Assembly (NCBI GenBank): GCA_039698075.1
Contig: JBDKTJ010000115.1
Span: forward strand, 1-49,599
Source of the DNA: JAJFVC01 sp039698075
GTDB lineage: Bacteria > Planctomycetota > Planctomycetia > Pirellulales > Thermoguttaceae
Direction: 5' to 3'
DNA length: 49,599 nt
Part shown: positions 42,046 through 49,599 of the stretch, in pieces
Position numbering within the stretch: position 1 is the first letter of the stretch
Layout: each line of letters opens with the position of its first letter
Translations under genes and position numbers: made by a program
Notes under the pieces: model-generated
Told to the model about the DNA's origin: nothing
Databases searched by the model: none
What the model saw: only the letters and a program-made list of their open reading frames with translations

Positions 42046-44307
42046 CCGCCCGCGAAACGGCTCGCCAGTCATGTCGCGCCACGCGGTCGCTTGGTCGGGC
42101 GACAACGCGGCGACGCACTGTTTCATGGCCGAGTGCATCAAATCCCGCCGACGCTGCCTTCGCGTCGATTCGTCGGGCGAGTCAGCCGAACGTTCGCCGA
42201 GCGTCATGAACGTTTCGACCTCGATCTGACGCATCGTCTGACGTTGCGCATCGGACAGCTTCAGCGACTCGGCAATCTCCGGCTGATTGAACGCCGTGAT
42301 GCCCTGCAATTGGAGCACGATCTGCTTGAGCCGCCGGACCTGCCTTTGGCTGAGAATGGATTGCGTCACCTGCTCGCTGGCCCTGGCAAGTTGGACGAAA
42401 CGCTCGCGCCGCTGGTCGGCCGACAGGTTTTGATATCCTTGCAGCATTTCCGCCCGCTGATCGGCGAACTGCCGGGCGATCGCGTCGAAGCGTTGCCGCT
42501 GGGCGTCGTCCAGCCCGAGGTCCGCTTGAATGTCCTTTTCGCCCAACAAAATCAACTGGCCCGCCCCCTCCAGCACGGTCATTTCGTCGAGCACCTTTTT
42601 CAGTCGTCGCTGAACCGCGAGCAATTCGGCCTCTTTCGACGGATTGTCGTGATAGTAGGCGATGAACCCTTGATAGTAGACCAGCGCCGTTTCCAAAATT
42701 CGTTTTTGAAGCGGATGGAGCGGGAACTTGCTGGCCAGGTCGTTTTCGGACACTTGGATCATGTAGTCGACGGCCTGCCGGGCTTGCTGCAAATTGCGTT
42801 CTGCCTCCTCGGCCCTCGTGCGTTCGGCGGCCAGCGCCACCCGGGTGCGTTGGTTCGCCTGAGCGATCAGATAGTTGCTCGCGCCGGAAATCACGATCAC
42901 GGCGGCCATCACGATCACCAGCGCCGCGACGTAGGCCGGATGACGCCGCCCCCATTTGCGCACGCGATCGGCGAAACTCGGCGGCTGGGCCAAGATCGGC
43001 TCGTCCCGCAAAAAACGGCGCAGATCGTCGGCCAACTCCTGAGCCGAACCGTAACGATCCTCCGGCCGCTTGCTCAACAGTTTTAGTAAAATGGTCTCCA
43101 ATTCCGGCGGAATCGACCGGTCGATCGTTCGCGGCGCGATGGGGTCGTGATTCAGAATCTGCTGCAACAGCGACTGTCGCGTCGCGCTGGTGAAGACGGG
43201 CCGCAGCGTAATCAACTCGTAAAACGTCGCGCCCAGCGAATACAGATCGGTCCGAGGATCCAGCATCACCCGCTGACCGGACACCTGTTCGGGACTGGCG
43301 TAGCGGATCGTGCCCAGCACGTCGCCGGTCCGCGTCAGGTTCTGCTCGCTGTGCAGATGGGCCAGGCCGAAGTCGGCGATCCACAGATGGCGGTTCATGT
43401 CGACCAGCAAGTTCGCCGGCTTGATGTCGCGATGAATGATGCCTTGGCGATGCGCGTACTCGAGCGCCTCGGCCGCCTGCGCCATCAGGTCGGCCATCGT
43501 CCGATACACTTGGGCCGTGTTGCTCTCGGTCGACAGATCGGCCGACAGCCGCGTGATTTGCTCGGCGTCGCCCGGACGTTTTTCTTGCAGGGGGGCGATC
43601 ACGGGCGGTTTGGACGCGTCGCGGCGCAACGGTTCGGTCGGCGGCACGTCGAAAAACGCGCCCGTCCACATCCGCGGCGTTCGCGCGACGGACTCCGACG
43701 CGGCGGCGCCATTGCGGCCCGTCTCGCGGCAAAGCTGCCGAATCACGACGTCCAACGACTGACCGTCGATCAATTGCATGGCGTAAAAGTTCACGCCCCG
43801 TTCGCATCCGACGGCGTAAACCGGCACGATGTTGGCGTGGTGCAACTGCGCGGCGGCTTGGGCCTCCTGCCGGAACCGTTGCAGATATTTTGGATCGAAT
43901 CCGGCGGCCAGCGGCAGCGTTTTCAGCGCGACCCGGCGTCCCAGCGACAGTTGAGTCGCCTCGTAGACGATGCCCATGCCGCCGCGTCCGATTTCCCGCA
44001 CGATTTGAAAATCACCCAACGGCATGCCCGGCTGCAATCCGACGCCAAGCCCTGCCGATGGCGAGTCCGACGGCTTGATTGATGCCGCGGCCTCGTGCAT
44101 CAAGTTCACGCCGTCCAGGCAATCGCCCAGGGCCGGCTGCAAGTGCGGATAGCGAGCGACCCACTGCGCCCGACTGGGCCGCCGCCCCGCCTCCAACTCG
44201 CGCATGTATTGCTGAACGACCGCCAGCAGTTCCTCTTCCGAAGCCGACGAAGCGTGGGCCGTGTCCTCTCCCCTCTCCTCTCTCCCCTCTCCCCTATTTT
44301 CATCCAT
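42007..44307 (-). CDS. Ser/Thr kinase with Spy/CpxP-like extracytoplasmic domain, ECF partner
   Basis: 766 aa. N-terminal module at 32-70 (YMRELEAGRRPSRAQWV, then P-x-L..AL..CLD) matches the other ECF-linked kinase. Kinase domain 99-435: IGRGGMGIVYEA, Lys129 (VALKTL), HRDIKPAN (292-294), DFG (312-314), YASPEQ, with about 75 extra residues (190-265) before the catalytic loop. One transmembrane helix at about 459-481. The external part starts with a coiled coil and ends with repeated LGLDDAQRQRF / NLSADQRRERF / LKLSDAQRQTM motifs typical of Spy/CpxP-like helical proteins. The first 15 codons come from a purine tract. Overlaps the sigma gene by 8 nt. Confidence 0.92.
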   Translation of the reverse strand: MDENRGEGREERGEDTAHASSASEEELLAVVQQYMRELEAGRRPSRAQWVARYPHLQPALGDCLDGVNLMHEAAASIKPSDSPSAGLGVGLQPGMPLGDFQIVREIGRGGMGIVYEATQLSLGRRVALKTLPLAAGFDPKYLQRFRQEAQAAAQLHHANIVPVYAVGCERGVNFYAMQLIDGQSLDVVIRQLCRETGRNGAAASESVARTPRMWTGAFFDVPPTEPLRRDASKPPVIAPLQEKRPGDAEQITRLSADLSTESNTAQVYRTMADLMAQAAEALEYAHRQGIIHRDIKPANLLVDMNRHLWIADFGLAHLHSEQNLTRTGDVLGTIRYASPEQVSGQRVMLDPRTDLYSLGATFYELITLRPVFTSATRQSLLQQILNHDPIAPRTIDRSIPPELETILLKLLSKRPEDRYGSAQELADDLRRFLRDEPILAQPPSFADRVRKWGRRHPAYVAALVIVMAAVIVISGASNYLIAQANQRTRVALAAERTRAEEAERNLQQARQAVDYMIQVSENDLASKFPLHPLQKRILETALVYYQGFIAYYHDNPSKEAELLAVQRRLKKVLDEMTVLEGAGQLILLGEKDIQADLGLDDAQRQRFDAIARQFADQRAEMLQGYQNLSADQRRERFVQLARASEQVTQSILSQRQVRRLKQIVLQLQGITAFNQPEIAESLKLSDAQRQTMRQIEVETFMTLGERSADSPDESTRRQRRRDLMHSAMKQCVAALSPDQATAWRDMTGEPFRGRLSVLLPGMFPPQ
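44265..44295 (-). repeat. Polypurine tract at the kinase N-terminus
   Basis: On the minus strand a run of G and A built from repeated GGGGAGAGG-like units encodes the kinase's first residues after MDEN (R-G-E-G-R-E-E-R-G-E). It uses AGG and AGA arginine codons that are scarce elsewhere in the window, and contains several Shine-Dalgarno-like GGAG cores. Confidence 0.8.
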
Positions 44308-44938
44308 GTTCCGACTCCGTCATTATCTGGCGAAGACGCGCGAGTCCCCGCACCCAGAGTTTTTCGACGCTGTCCTGACTTCGGCCCATGCGGCGGCTGA
44401 TCTCGGGAAAGCTGAGCCCTTGCAAATGCCGAAACACCAGCGCGTCGCGGTAGTCCTCGGGCAGCTTGGCCAGGGCGTCGGCCAACAGCACCGACTGTTC
44501 GCGTCGCGCGGCCTGCTGGCTTGGCGAGCTGTGCGGATCGACGAACCCTTGGCCCAGCAACATCGAGGAGCGGTCCAACTGGTCCTGCAACGTGCGTTCG
44601 AGCCGGATATCGCGTTTTTGCGCGCCGAGATATTTTCGGAGCGCGCCGCAAAGCACCGACGCCATGATCCGCCGCAGCCACGCGACCAATTCGGCCTCGG
44701 TGCCGCCGCGAAAATCGCCAAACCCTTTGTGGGCTTCAAGCATGGTTTCCTGAACCAAATCCGAGGCGTCCAGCTTCACCTGAAGCCGCCGGCCGATTTC
44801 CAAACCGGCCAACAGCCGCAAATAGTTGCGATAAAGCTCCAACAGGGCCCCAAGCGACTTGCCGTCGTCCGCAAGGGCCCGGGCCAACAGTCGTTCGGGC
44901 TGGGCGGAATCGTTCAGCGGTTTTTCCCGTGGTTCCAT
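44300..44938 (-). CDS. ECF-type RNA polymerase sigma factor (kinase-linked)
   Basis: 212 aa. Region 2: LDASDLVQETMLEAHKGFGD, FRGGTEAELVAWLRRIMASV. Region 4: LPEDYRDALVFRHLQGLSF followed by PEISRRMGRSQDSVEKLWVR. The DASDLVQETxLEA and EL/EWxAWLxRI elements are the same as in the other kinase-linked factor at 13045, so the two belong to one ECF type. The stop overlaps the downstream kinase start by 8 nt. No anti-sigma gene is present; the kinase is the likely controller. Confidence 0.95.
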   Translation of the reverse strand: MEPREKPLNDSAQPERLLARALADDGKSLGALLELYRNYLRLLAGLEIGRRLQVKLDASDLVQETMLEAHKGFGDFRGGTEAELVAWLRRIMASVLCGALRKYLGAQKRDIRLERTLQDQLDRSSMLLGQGFVDPHSSPSQQAARREQSVLLADALAKLPEDYRDALVFRHLQGLSFPEISRRMGRSQDSVEKLWVRGLARLRQIMTESEHG

Positions 44939-45277
44939 GGCGACGCCAAGCCGGGGGCATGAAATGTCGTTCCATAATAATATAGATGCGTTTTACGGGC
45001 GACTACCGCCGGCCATTTTTTTCGCAGGCCGAGTTGACAGCCCGTCCCGACGTCCGTCCCCCGCATCGGCGACCAGCCAACGACGGTTTTGCCGACGGTC
45101 GCAGGAAAAAGGCTATCCGCCCCCCTCTTTATACGTGACGTGATTGCTAGCCCTTGGCCGTGACGCTATCTTGAGGGGCGAGCAAGCGTCTCGCTCATTT
45201 TGGCTCTCCCGCGAAGGATTTCTTCGGCTGGCGCAAATAGACTCGTGAGGACGCCGAAAACGAGCAAGGGAGCGGGC
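44939..45277. other. Divergent intergenic region between two ECF sigma genes
   Basis: About 340 bases without a recognisable gene. It has an AT-rich island at about 44972-44990, facing the minus-strand sigma gene, and one sigma70-like candidate on the plus strand (separate entry). No repeated motif that could be a shared ECF promoter was identified by eye. Confidence 0.55.
45144..45172 (+). promoter_or_regulatory. Weak candidate promoter of the third ECF gene
   Basis: TTGCTA (45144-45149), 17-nt spacer, TATCTT (45167-45172); both boxes match four of six bases. Leader of about 100 nt to GTG 45278. Confidence 0.25.
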
Positions 45278-45889
45278 GTGGCCGACGACGAATCGACGAA
45301 ACAGATCGCCAGCTTGAAGCGGCTCGACGGTTCCGCCTGGAGCGTTGTCGTCGATCGACATCTCGGCGAGGTCTACGGCTTCATTTTCCACCTCGTCGGA
45401 GGCGATCGGGCGATTGCGGAGGAACTGAACCAAGAGACGTGGCTGGAAGCAATCGACGGCATCGGCCGCCTCGACGCCGCCCAGGGCAGTTTCCGGAACT
45501 GGCTTTTTGGCATCGCTCGTCGGCGCGTCGCGTTGCACTACCGTCGTCGCGCGTCGGCAAGGACTTCGACGCCCGGCGATCAAATCGAGACACTTGCAGA
45601 ATCCGGAAGCAAGGCGGTCTTGCCCGAGGATGTGCTGGAACAAATGGAACGCGCCGCCGTGGTGCGCGCGGCGATTCTGGCGATTCCCGAGGACCGCCGC
45701 AAGACACTGCTTTGGAAATATGTGGAAGGGCTCTCGACCGAGGCCATCGCCGTTCGCATGGAAAAGAGCGTCAAAGCCGTCGAGTCGCTCCTTTCCCGGG
45801 CGAGGGAACAGTTGCGAGATTTGCTTCGCGCCTATATGACGTCCTGTGACGATGAACGACGGACAACCAAGGATTCGTCCCGTGCGTGA
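45278..45889 (+). CDS. ECF-type RNA polymerase sigma factor
   Basis: 203 aa, a conventional ECF layout different from the two kinase-linked factors. Region 2: IAEELNQETWLEAIDGIGRL, GSFRNWLFGIARRRVALHY. Region 4: IPEDRRKTLLWKYVEGLST then EAIAVRMEKSVKAVESLLSR. GTG 45278 is chosen for the AGGGAG ribosome site about 6 bases upstream; in-frame GTG 45245 and TTG 45200 are alternatives. The 3' end overlaps by 38 nt a gene for a membrane protein that is probably its anti-sigma factor. Confidence 0.93.
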   Translation: MADDESTKQIASLKRLDGSAWSVVVDRHLGEVYGFIFHLVGGDRAIAEELNQETWLEAIDGIGRLDAAQGSFRNWLFGIARRRVALHYRRRASARTSTPGDQIETLAESGSKAVLPEDVLEQMERAAVVRAAILAIPEDRRKTLLWKYVEGLSTEAIAVRMEKSVKAVESLLSRAREQLRDLLRAYMTSCDDERRTTKDSSRA

Positions 45890-47462
45890 TCAGCCCAACA
45901 ACAACGACGATTGGCTGGATCGCCTGATCCGTGAGGCGGGCGACCCGACGGTTTCGCTCGACGCGCAATACGTCGAGAGGCTGAAAACAGCGATACTCCG
46001 TCGCGCGGCGTCCGTTCCGAACTCTCCAAGAAAGGTGTCCCTCATGAAACGTATCGTCCGGGTGGCCGTGGCCGCATCGATTGTTTTTGCTGTCGGCGCC
46101 GTTGTTGCCTGGCTGACCTTCGGCGGCAGTTCGGCCAATATCGCCTTCGCCGACGTGGCCAAGGCGTTGGACAGTCTGCGAAGCGCGACCTTTGATGTGG
46201 TTTCGGAAGTGAGGGAAAAAAAGGACAGCCAACCGATTACTGCGGCTGGGAAAGGATACTTTCTCGCCCCCTGCCATCAACGCATCGAAACGTCGGTCAA
46301 TCTCGGCCGTGAGGCTGCCGTGAAAGGCGCTGAAGCGGCCGCGAAGAGGATCCATAAGAATGACGGTCCGGCGTCGGCCAACCGCGCCGCCCAGGCTGCG
46401 GCCAAGTCCATGGCCAAAGCGGTCGGCTCGATGCCCGAGATGATTGTTAGACAGATCATGATTGCCGACAGTCAGGCGGAAAAATGTATTTTGCTCTACC
46501 CCAATATGAAGACCGGCATGTTGGTCGATTCGAAGAAAATGAGGGAGCTTCGAAATAAGCCGGCTCAACCGGATCTTTTTGAGATGGTGCGACGCCTTGT
46601 CCGCGAGGGCAACAGCGGCACGGGCGAGAAGACCGTGGCGATTGGCAAGAAGGAGATCGACGGACGCAAGGCCGTTGGCTTTCGTGTTTGTGTCGATCTT
46701 ATGGACATGACGTTTTGGGCCGATCCGAAAACCGCCTATCCCGTTCGCATCGAGGTTGGCATGGGCTCCTTGGGCAATGTTCGCGTCGTGATGAACAACT
46801 TCCAATACAACGTTGCTCTGGATCCCTCGTTGTTCAGCCTCACGCCGCCGGCCGGCTATTCGATGCAAACCATGGATGTAACGGCGCCGGTCGAAAAGGA
46901 TCTCCTCAAAACCTTGCGCATCATCGCCGAGCACAGCAAGAACGTCTTTCCCGCAAAGCTCGAAATGAACCAGGAGGTCATGAAGGCCCTGATGGTTGGG
47001 CTCGAACCGAAAATGGACAAAGCCACGGAGCAGAAACTCGAGGCGGTGCGAAAGGAAATCGAAGCAAAATACGGCGGCCGGGAAAAACTCAGGGCAAAGT
47101 ACGGCAAAAACATTCCACCCGAAATCATGGCGGAAGTCATGAAGGCCACAATGCCGATCATGCAAGAGCAGATGAAGAAACGGATGCCGACCATGCAAAA
47201 CGAGATGCTAAAACGCAGTCGCGGACTGCTGTTCTATCAGACGCTCAAGCCCGACAACGACGCCCACTACCTCGGCGGCGGCGTCCAACTGGACACGCCT
47301 GACCGGCCGATCTTTTGGTACAAGCCCACAGGCAGTCAGAAATACCATGTCATCTACGCCGACCTAAGCGTCAAAGAAGTCGCGCCGTCCGACCTCCCGA
47401 AAATGCCCCAACCCAAAGACGGCCTAAAATCGGCGAAAACCAACGACAAGAAATCGCCGTGA
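45852..47462 (+). CDS. Probable membrane anti-sigma protein with LolA/RseB-like external domain
   Basis: 536 aa. A cytoplasmic helical segment (residues 20-50, WLDRLIREAGDPTVSLDAQY) precedes one transmembrane helix at about 68-90. The external part starts ADVAKALDSLRSATFDVVSE and continues with FWADPKTAYPVRIEV and FSLTPPAGY, the layout of LolA/RseB-like sigma-regulatory proteins. The C-terminal third contains Met-rich helices with an 11-residue repeat. The gene overlaps the ECF gene by 38 nt, the usual sigma/anti-sigma arrangement; no zinc HxxxCxxC motif is present. ATG 45852 or GTG 45846. Confidence 0.75.
   Translation: MNDGQPRIRPVRDQPNNNDDWLDRLIREAGDPTVSLDAQYVERLKTAILRRAASVPNSPRKVSLMKRIVRVAVAASIVFAVGAVVAWLTFGGSSANIAFADVAKALDSLRSATFDVVSEVREKKDSQPITAAGKGYFLAPCHQRIETSVNLGREAAVKGAEAAAKRIHKNDGPASANRAAQAAAKSMAKAVGSMPEMIVRQIMIADSQAEKCILLYPNMKTGMLVDSKKMRELRNKPAQPDLFEMVRRLVREGNSGTGEKTVAIGKKEIDGRKAVGFRVCVDLMDMTFWADPKTAYPVRIEVGMGSLGNVRVVMNNFQYNVALDPSLFSLTPPAGYSMQTMDVTAPVEKDLLKTLRIIAEHSKNVFPAKLEMNQEVMKALMVGLEPKMDKATEQKLEAVRKEIEAKYGGREKLRAKYGKNIPPEIMAEVMKATMPIMQEQMKKRMPTMQNEMLKRSRGLLFYQTLKPDNDAHYLGGGVQLDTPDRPIFWYKPTGSQKYHVIYADLSVKEVAPSDLPKMPQPKDGLKSAKTNDKKSP
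47139..47204 (+). repeat. 33-bp tandem repeat encoding Met-rich 11-residue units
   Basis: Two adjacent 33-base units encode MKATMPIMQEQ and MKKRMPTMQNE. With flanking residues, Met falls at spacing 4-4-3-4-4-3-4 (eight Met in 27 residues), an 11-residue (hendecad) periodicity that places all Met on one helix face. Confidence 0.9.
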
Positions 47463-47504
47463 TATTTCGGCGGTCCGGGCTGCCGCTCCCTCGCGATCCA
47501 CCCG

Positions 47505-47587
47505 CAAGTCGCCACACAATCCCCGCCGGAGAGCGGGCCGCCGAGACGCGACGTCCAACAACGGCGACTTGTTTTTTCGGTCTTTTC
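47505..47587 (+). terminator. Branched intrinsic terminator after the anti-sigma gene
   Basis: CAAGTCGCC (47505-47513) pairs perfectly with GGCGACTTG (47573-47581), which is followed by six T (47582-47587). Inside lies a second hairpin, CCCGC-CGGAGA-GCGGG (47522-47537). Confidence 0.55.
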
Positions 47588-47640
47588 TGCCTTTGTGCTC
47601 CAAACGTGACCTATAGTGAAAATGTATCAAGGAGCCGCCC

Positions 47641-47835
47641 ATGGCACACGAAAACAACCATCATCACGAACACGCCCCCACCGCAAAACGAGCTCTGCAT
47701 CGGGACTGGCGCACGTGGGTCATCGTCGGACTGATGCTGGCCGCGATGTTTGCCTACGTCATGTCGGACGACGAATCGCTGCAAGTAGGCGGCGGTTCGC
47801 CAAAGCCGACCGCGCCCGCCACCGCGGCGCCGTGA
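47641..47835 (+). CDS. Small single-pass membrane protein with His-rich N-terminus
   Basis: 64 aa. The N-terminus MAHENNHHHEHAP is His-rich and could bind metal; one transmembrane helix follows (WVIVGLMLAAMFAYVMS), then an acidic turn and a Pro/Thr/Ala-rich tail. A perfect AAGGAG ribosome site lies 8-9 bases upstream, which supports it as a real gene despite its size. No family recognised. It stands alone between a terminator and a convergent ABC permease gene. Confidence 0.75.
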   Translation: MAHENNHHHEHAPTAKRALHRDWRTWVIVGLMLAAMFAYVMSDDESLQVGGGSPKPTAPATAAP

Positions 47836-47836
47836 C

Positions 47837-47870
47837 AAAAAAAGCCGCCGGCGTTGCTCGGGCGATCGGC
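47837..47870 (-). terminator. Weak terminator candidate for the ABC transporter genes
   Basis: On the minus strand a GC-rich imperfect hairpin around CGCCGGCGGC is followed by seven T (plus-strand A at 47837-47843), about 95-125 bases after the permease stop. Stem pairing is poor. Confidence 0.25.
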
Positions 47871-47962
47871 ACGATGCAGCCCCAGGCGACTTGTCTCCGT
47901 CCTGAATGGCCCCGGACCAACCGTCGTTTCAGGCTGCGCGCACGCCAAGCCGTCCCAACGCG

Positions 47963-49384
47963 TCAGTCTCCCACGTCGGCGACCAACCAACGACGATACG
48001 CCCACCACGTCAGCAGCACGCCCAATAACGTCAGCAGCCCGATCAGTGCCAGCAGGATCGGTCGATAGGCAACCATCCCAGGCTCCGGCGTGAAGTACAT
48101 CCTCATGGGTACTATCAAGGGATATGAGGCCAGCAACATTCCCCAAATGACCAGCCTCGGAGAACGGTACTGAAAAAACCAAGCCGCTAGTCCAAACATC
48201 CATATTTGCGCCAACGCGGAGATGAACCATCCGGCGACAATCAGCGAAACGCTTGGCTTCTGGACAAAAAACAAAAAACACGCAACGAGGACGACACCGC
48301 TATACAACCATAATTGAAACTGTTGGACGGCCGCCGCCATGGCCACTTGTTTCACATAATCGCGTCGTGAGACCGGCAGCAACATTTCATAAGCCATCGA
48401 ATGGGTGCGACGACGCCACAAAGGCCCCCAAGCTCCAGCCGCCGTGAAAAAACAGAGATAAATCATCACAACGAACAGCACAGGGTCTTTCGCGTTTGCA
48501 ATCCACATGCCATACGCAAGAAACACCAAGACAAACAACAAACTCGTCAAGATCGACCAACCAGAATTCATTCCGACTTGCCATCGACACGCCCGCGACC
48601 ATCGCGATGTCGCGGCACAACGGGCGTCATGCGTCAATCGGGCCATCTGACGTTCTTCCGAACGGTCGCGCCACCGTCGCGGCAACATCCAACCGCCGTC
48701 CATCGGCCGGCCCGTCATCTGATCGCGTGCGGCCCCCATCGTTTGCAGCCGAAGACTGTAGCCGGGCGAGTCTTCGTTCATTCGGACCAGTCGCCAAAAA
48801 CCGCTTAGCGTGATGGACACGCCCAAGGCGAACAAAAGCCACGCTTGAGCTTCAAAACGCCCGGAAATCAGTTGGCCGAAAGCGCCTTGAAGCAGTGGCG
48901 TGAAACAGACAAGAGCCATGCCTCCCACCAGCAGTCCAGCCCAACCGGATGGATTCAGCGCCCACCAAAGCGTCGCGCCAAACAACAACACGGCCAAGGC
49001 GGTCAGTCCGATGGACCGCAACCCAATCAGCCAGGCCAGCACCGCCGGAAAGAAAATGGCGGCCAGCAAAATGGCGACCATCGCCACTTCCGCATGAACC
49101 CGGCGAAACCCAGGCATCAAGCTGGCCCTTGCATCGACGAATTGCTCCTTCATGTGAGCGACCAGGCCCATATACAGTCCCAAAAACGGCCAGACCGCAA
49201 ACAGCGGCGTCATCTTTCCACGATGAGGATCGCCCGACTCGACCAAAAGAAACCCCACCGCGGCCACAAGGCCAAAAAAAAGAAGCCAGGTCAACGGTGT
49301 CGAAAAAAGCCGCCGCAGATACGTCAACGCGACTTGCGCGTAAGGATTCAAAGCGGCAACGCATTCGGACCTGTCGGATTGCAT
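47963..49384 (-). CDS. ABC-2 type transporter permease (ABC export)
   Basis: 473-aa polytopic membrane protein with roughly 10-12 hydrophobic segments, for example TWLLFFGLVAAVGFLL, VAMVAILLAAIFFPAVLAWL and ILLALIGLLTLLGVLLTWWA. A hydrophilic cytoplasmic loop at about 225-275 is Arg/Met-rich (GRPMDGGWMLPRRWRDRSEE). There is no signature motif, but the gene starts 3 nt after an ABC ATPase gene, which makes a permease the natural reading. Substrate unknown. Confidence 0.8.
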   Translation of the reverse strand: MQSDRSECVAALNPYAQVALTYLRRLFSTPLTWLLFFGLVAAVGFLLVESGDPHRGKMTPLFAVWPFLGLYMGLVAHMKEQFVDARASLMPGFRRVHAEVAMVAILLAAIFFPAVLAWLIGLRSIGLTALAVLLFGATLWWALNPSGWAGLLVGGMALVCFTPLLQGAFGQLISGRFEAQAWLLFALGVSITLSGFWRLVRMNEDSPGYSLRLQTMGAARDQMTGRPMDGGWMLPRRWRDRSEERQMARLTHDARCAATSRWSRACRWQVGMNSGWSILTSLLFVLVFLAYGMWIANAKDPVLFVVMIYLCFFTAAGAWGPLWRRRTHSMAYEMLLPVSRRDYVKQVAMAAAVQQFQLWLYSGVVLVACFLFFVQKPSVSLIVAGWFISALAQIWMFGLAAWFFQYRSPRLVIWGMLLASYPLIVPMRMYFTPEPGMVAYRPILLALIGLLTLLGVLLTWWAYRRWLVADVGD

Positions 49385-49387
49385 GGT

Positions 49388-49599
49388 TCAACCTCCGGCG
49401 TGCATCTCCAAAAAACTCTCTTCCAGATTGACGTGCGTCTGCTCTTTCAAATCTTCCAACAAACCGTGCCAGGCGACGCGACCGGACTTCAAAATCGCCA
49501 CCCGATCGGCCACATGCTCCAAGTCCGACGTAATGTGCGTCGAAAAAACCACCGTGCGGCGGCCGGGCTCGGCCAACTCGATGAGCAGTTGCAAAAACT
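49388..49599 (-). CDS. ABC transporter ATP-binding protein, C-terminal end (5' end outside window)
   Basis: About 70 C-terminal codons. The H-loop is VVFSTHITSDLEHVADRV, followed by AILKSGRVAWHGLLEDLKE, the standard end of a CcmA/ABC-2-type ATPase. Walker motifs and the LSGGQ signature lie beyond the right edge. The gene precedes the permease on the minus strand with a 3-nt gap. The frame is open to the window end. Confidence 0.9.
   Translation of the reverse strand, partial: FLQLLIELAEPGRRTVVFSTHITSDLEHVADRVAILKSGRVAWHGLLEDLKEQTHVNLEESFLEMHAGG

Noticed and set aside
1..49599. CRISPR arrays, IS elements, prophage or integrase genes
   Set aside because: No regularly spaced direct repeats, terminal inverted repeats around a transposase, or integrase/transposase motifs were seen.

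Overview
The window is GC-rich bacterial chromosome from a probable member of the Planctomycetota, perhaps a Pirellulales-like lineage. The evidence is four membrane-anchored Hanks-type Ser/Thr kinases, two of them in translationally coupled ECF sigma/kinase pairs, a DUF4159/MoxR/vWA operon, and large Cys- and Met-rich exported proteins of a planctomycete style. No phage, IS element, rRNA, tRNA or CRISPR array was seen. The assignment rests on gene content read by eye; no database search was run.

Layout. 1-5600: minus-strand housekeeping genes (FAH-family hydrolase cut by the window edge, M50 site-2 protease, tRNA-dihydrouridine synthase coupled to an exported protein with an internal duplication, a small unknown). 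5638-13000: plus-strand genes: NhaD/CitMHS-like antiporter coupled to RNase D, a winged-helix regulator with four C-terminal Cys, an isolated nuoB, a Ser/Thr kinase and hemB. 13045-17551: ECF sigma/kinase pair facing a third kinase. 17600-25300: ileS with a structured leader, hicAB, purN, a STAS/RsbW-like partner-switch pair, a transglutaminase-like protein, DUF1330 and a methyltransferase, closed by a clear intrinsic terminator.

41021 down to 25398 (minus strand) is the centrepiece: a nine-gene, about 15.6-kb run with junctions of -4 to +62 nt: MoxR AAA+ ATPase, DUF58, two membrane vWA proteins, a 933-aa membrane/coiled-coil protein, DUF4159, a lipoprotein that joins a metal-ligand-stripped 5'-nucleotidase/SoxB-like domain to a tetraheme cytochrome c, a thioredoxin-HEAT protein, and a SIMPL protein. 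The front half is a known type of MoxR/vWA chaperone cluster. The coupled cytochrome/thioredoxin back half suggests an undescribed envelope redox or assembly system. A candidate promoter lies at 41202-41230.

41280-47835: three tiny plus-strand ORFs, a second ECF/kinase pair (minus) whose kinase ends in a Spy/CpxP-like helical sensor, then a third ECF factor overlapping its likely membrane anti-sigma partner, and a small single-TM protein. 47963 to the end: ABC-2 type permease and the C-terminus of its ATPase. The region is strikingly rich in signal transduction: three ECF factors, four kinases and one partner-switch module in about 35 kb.
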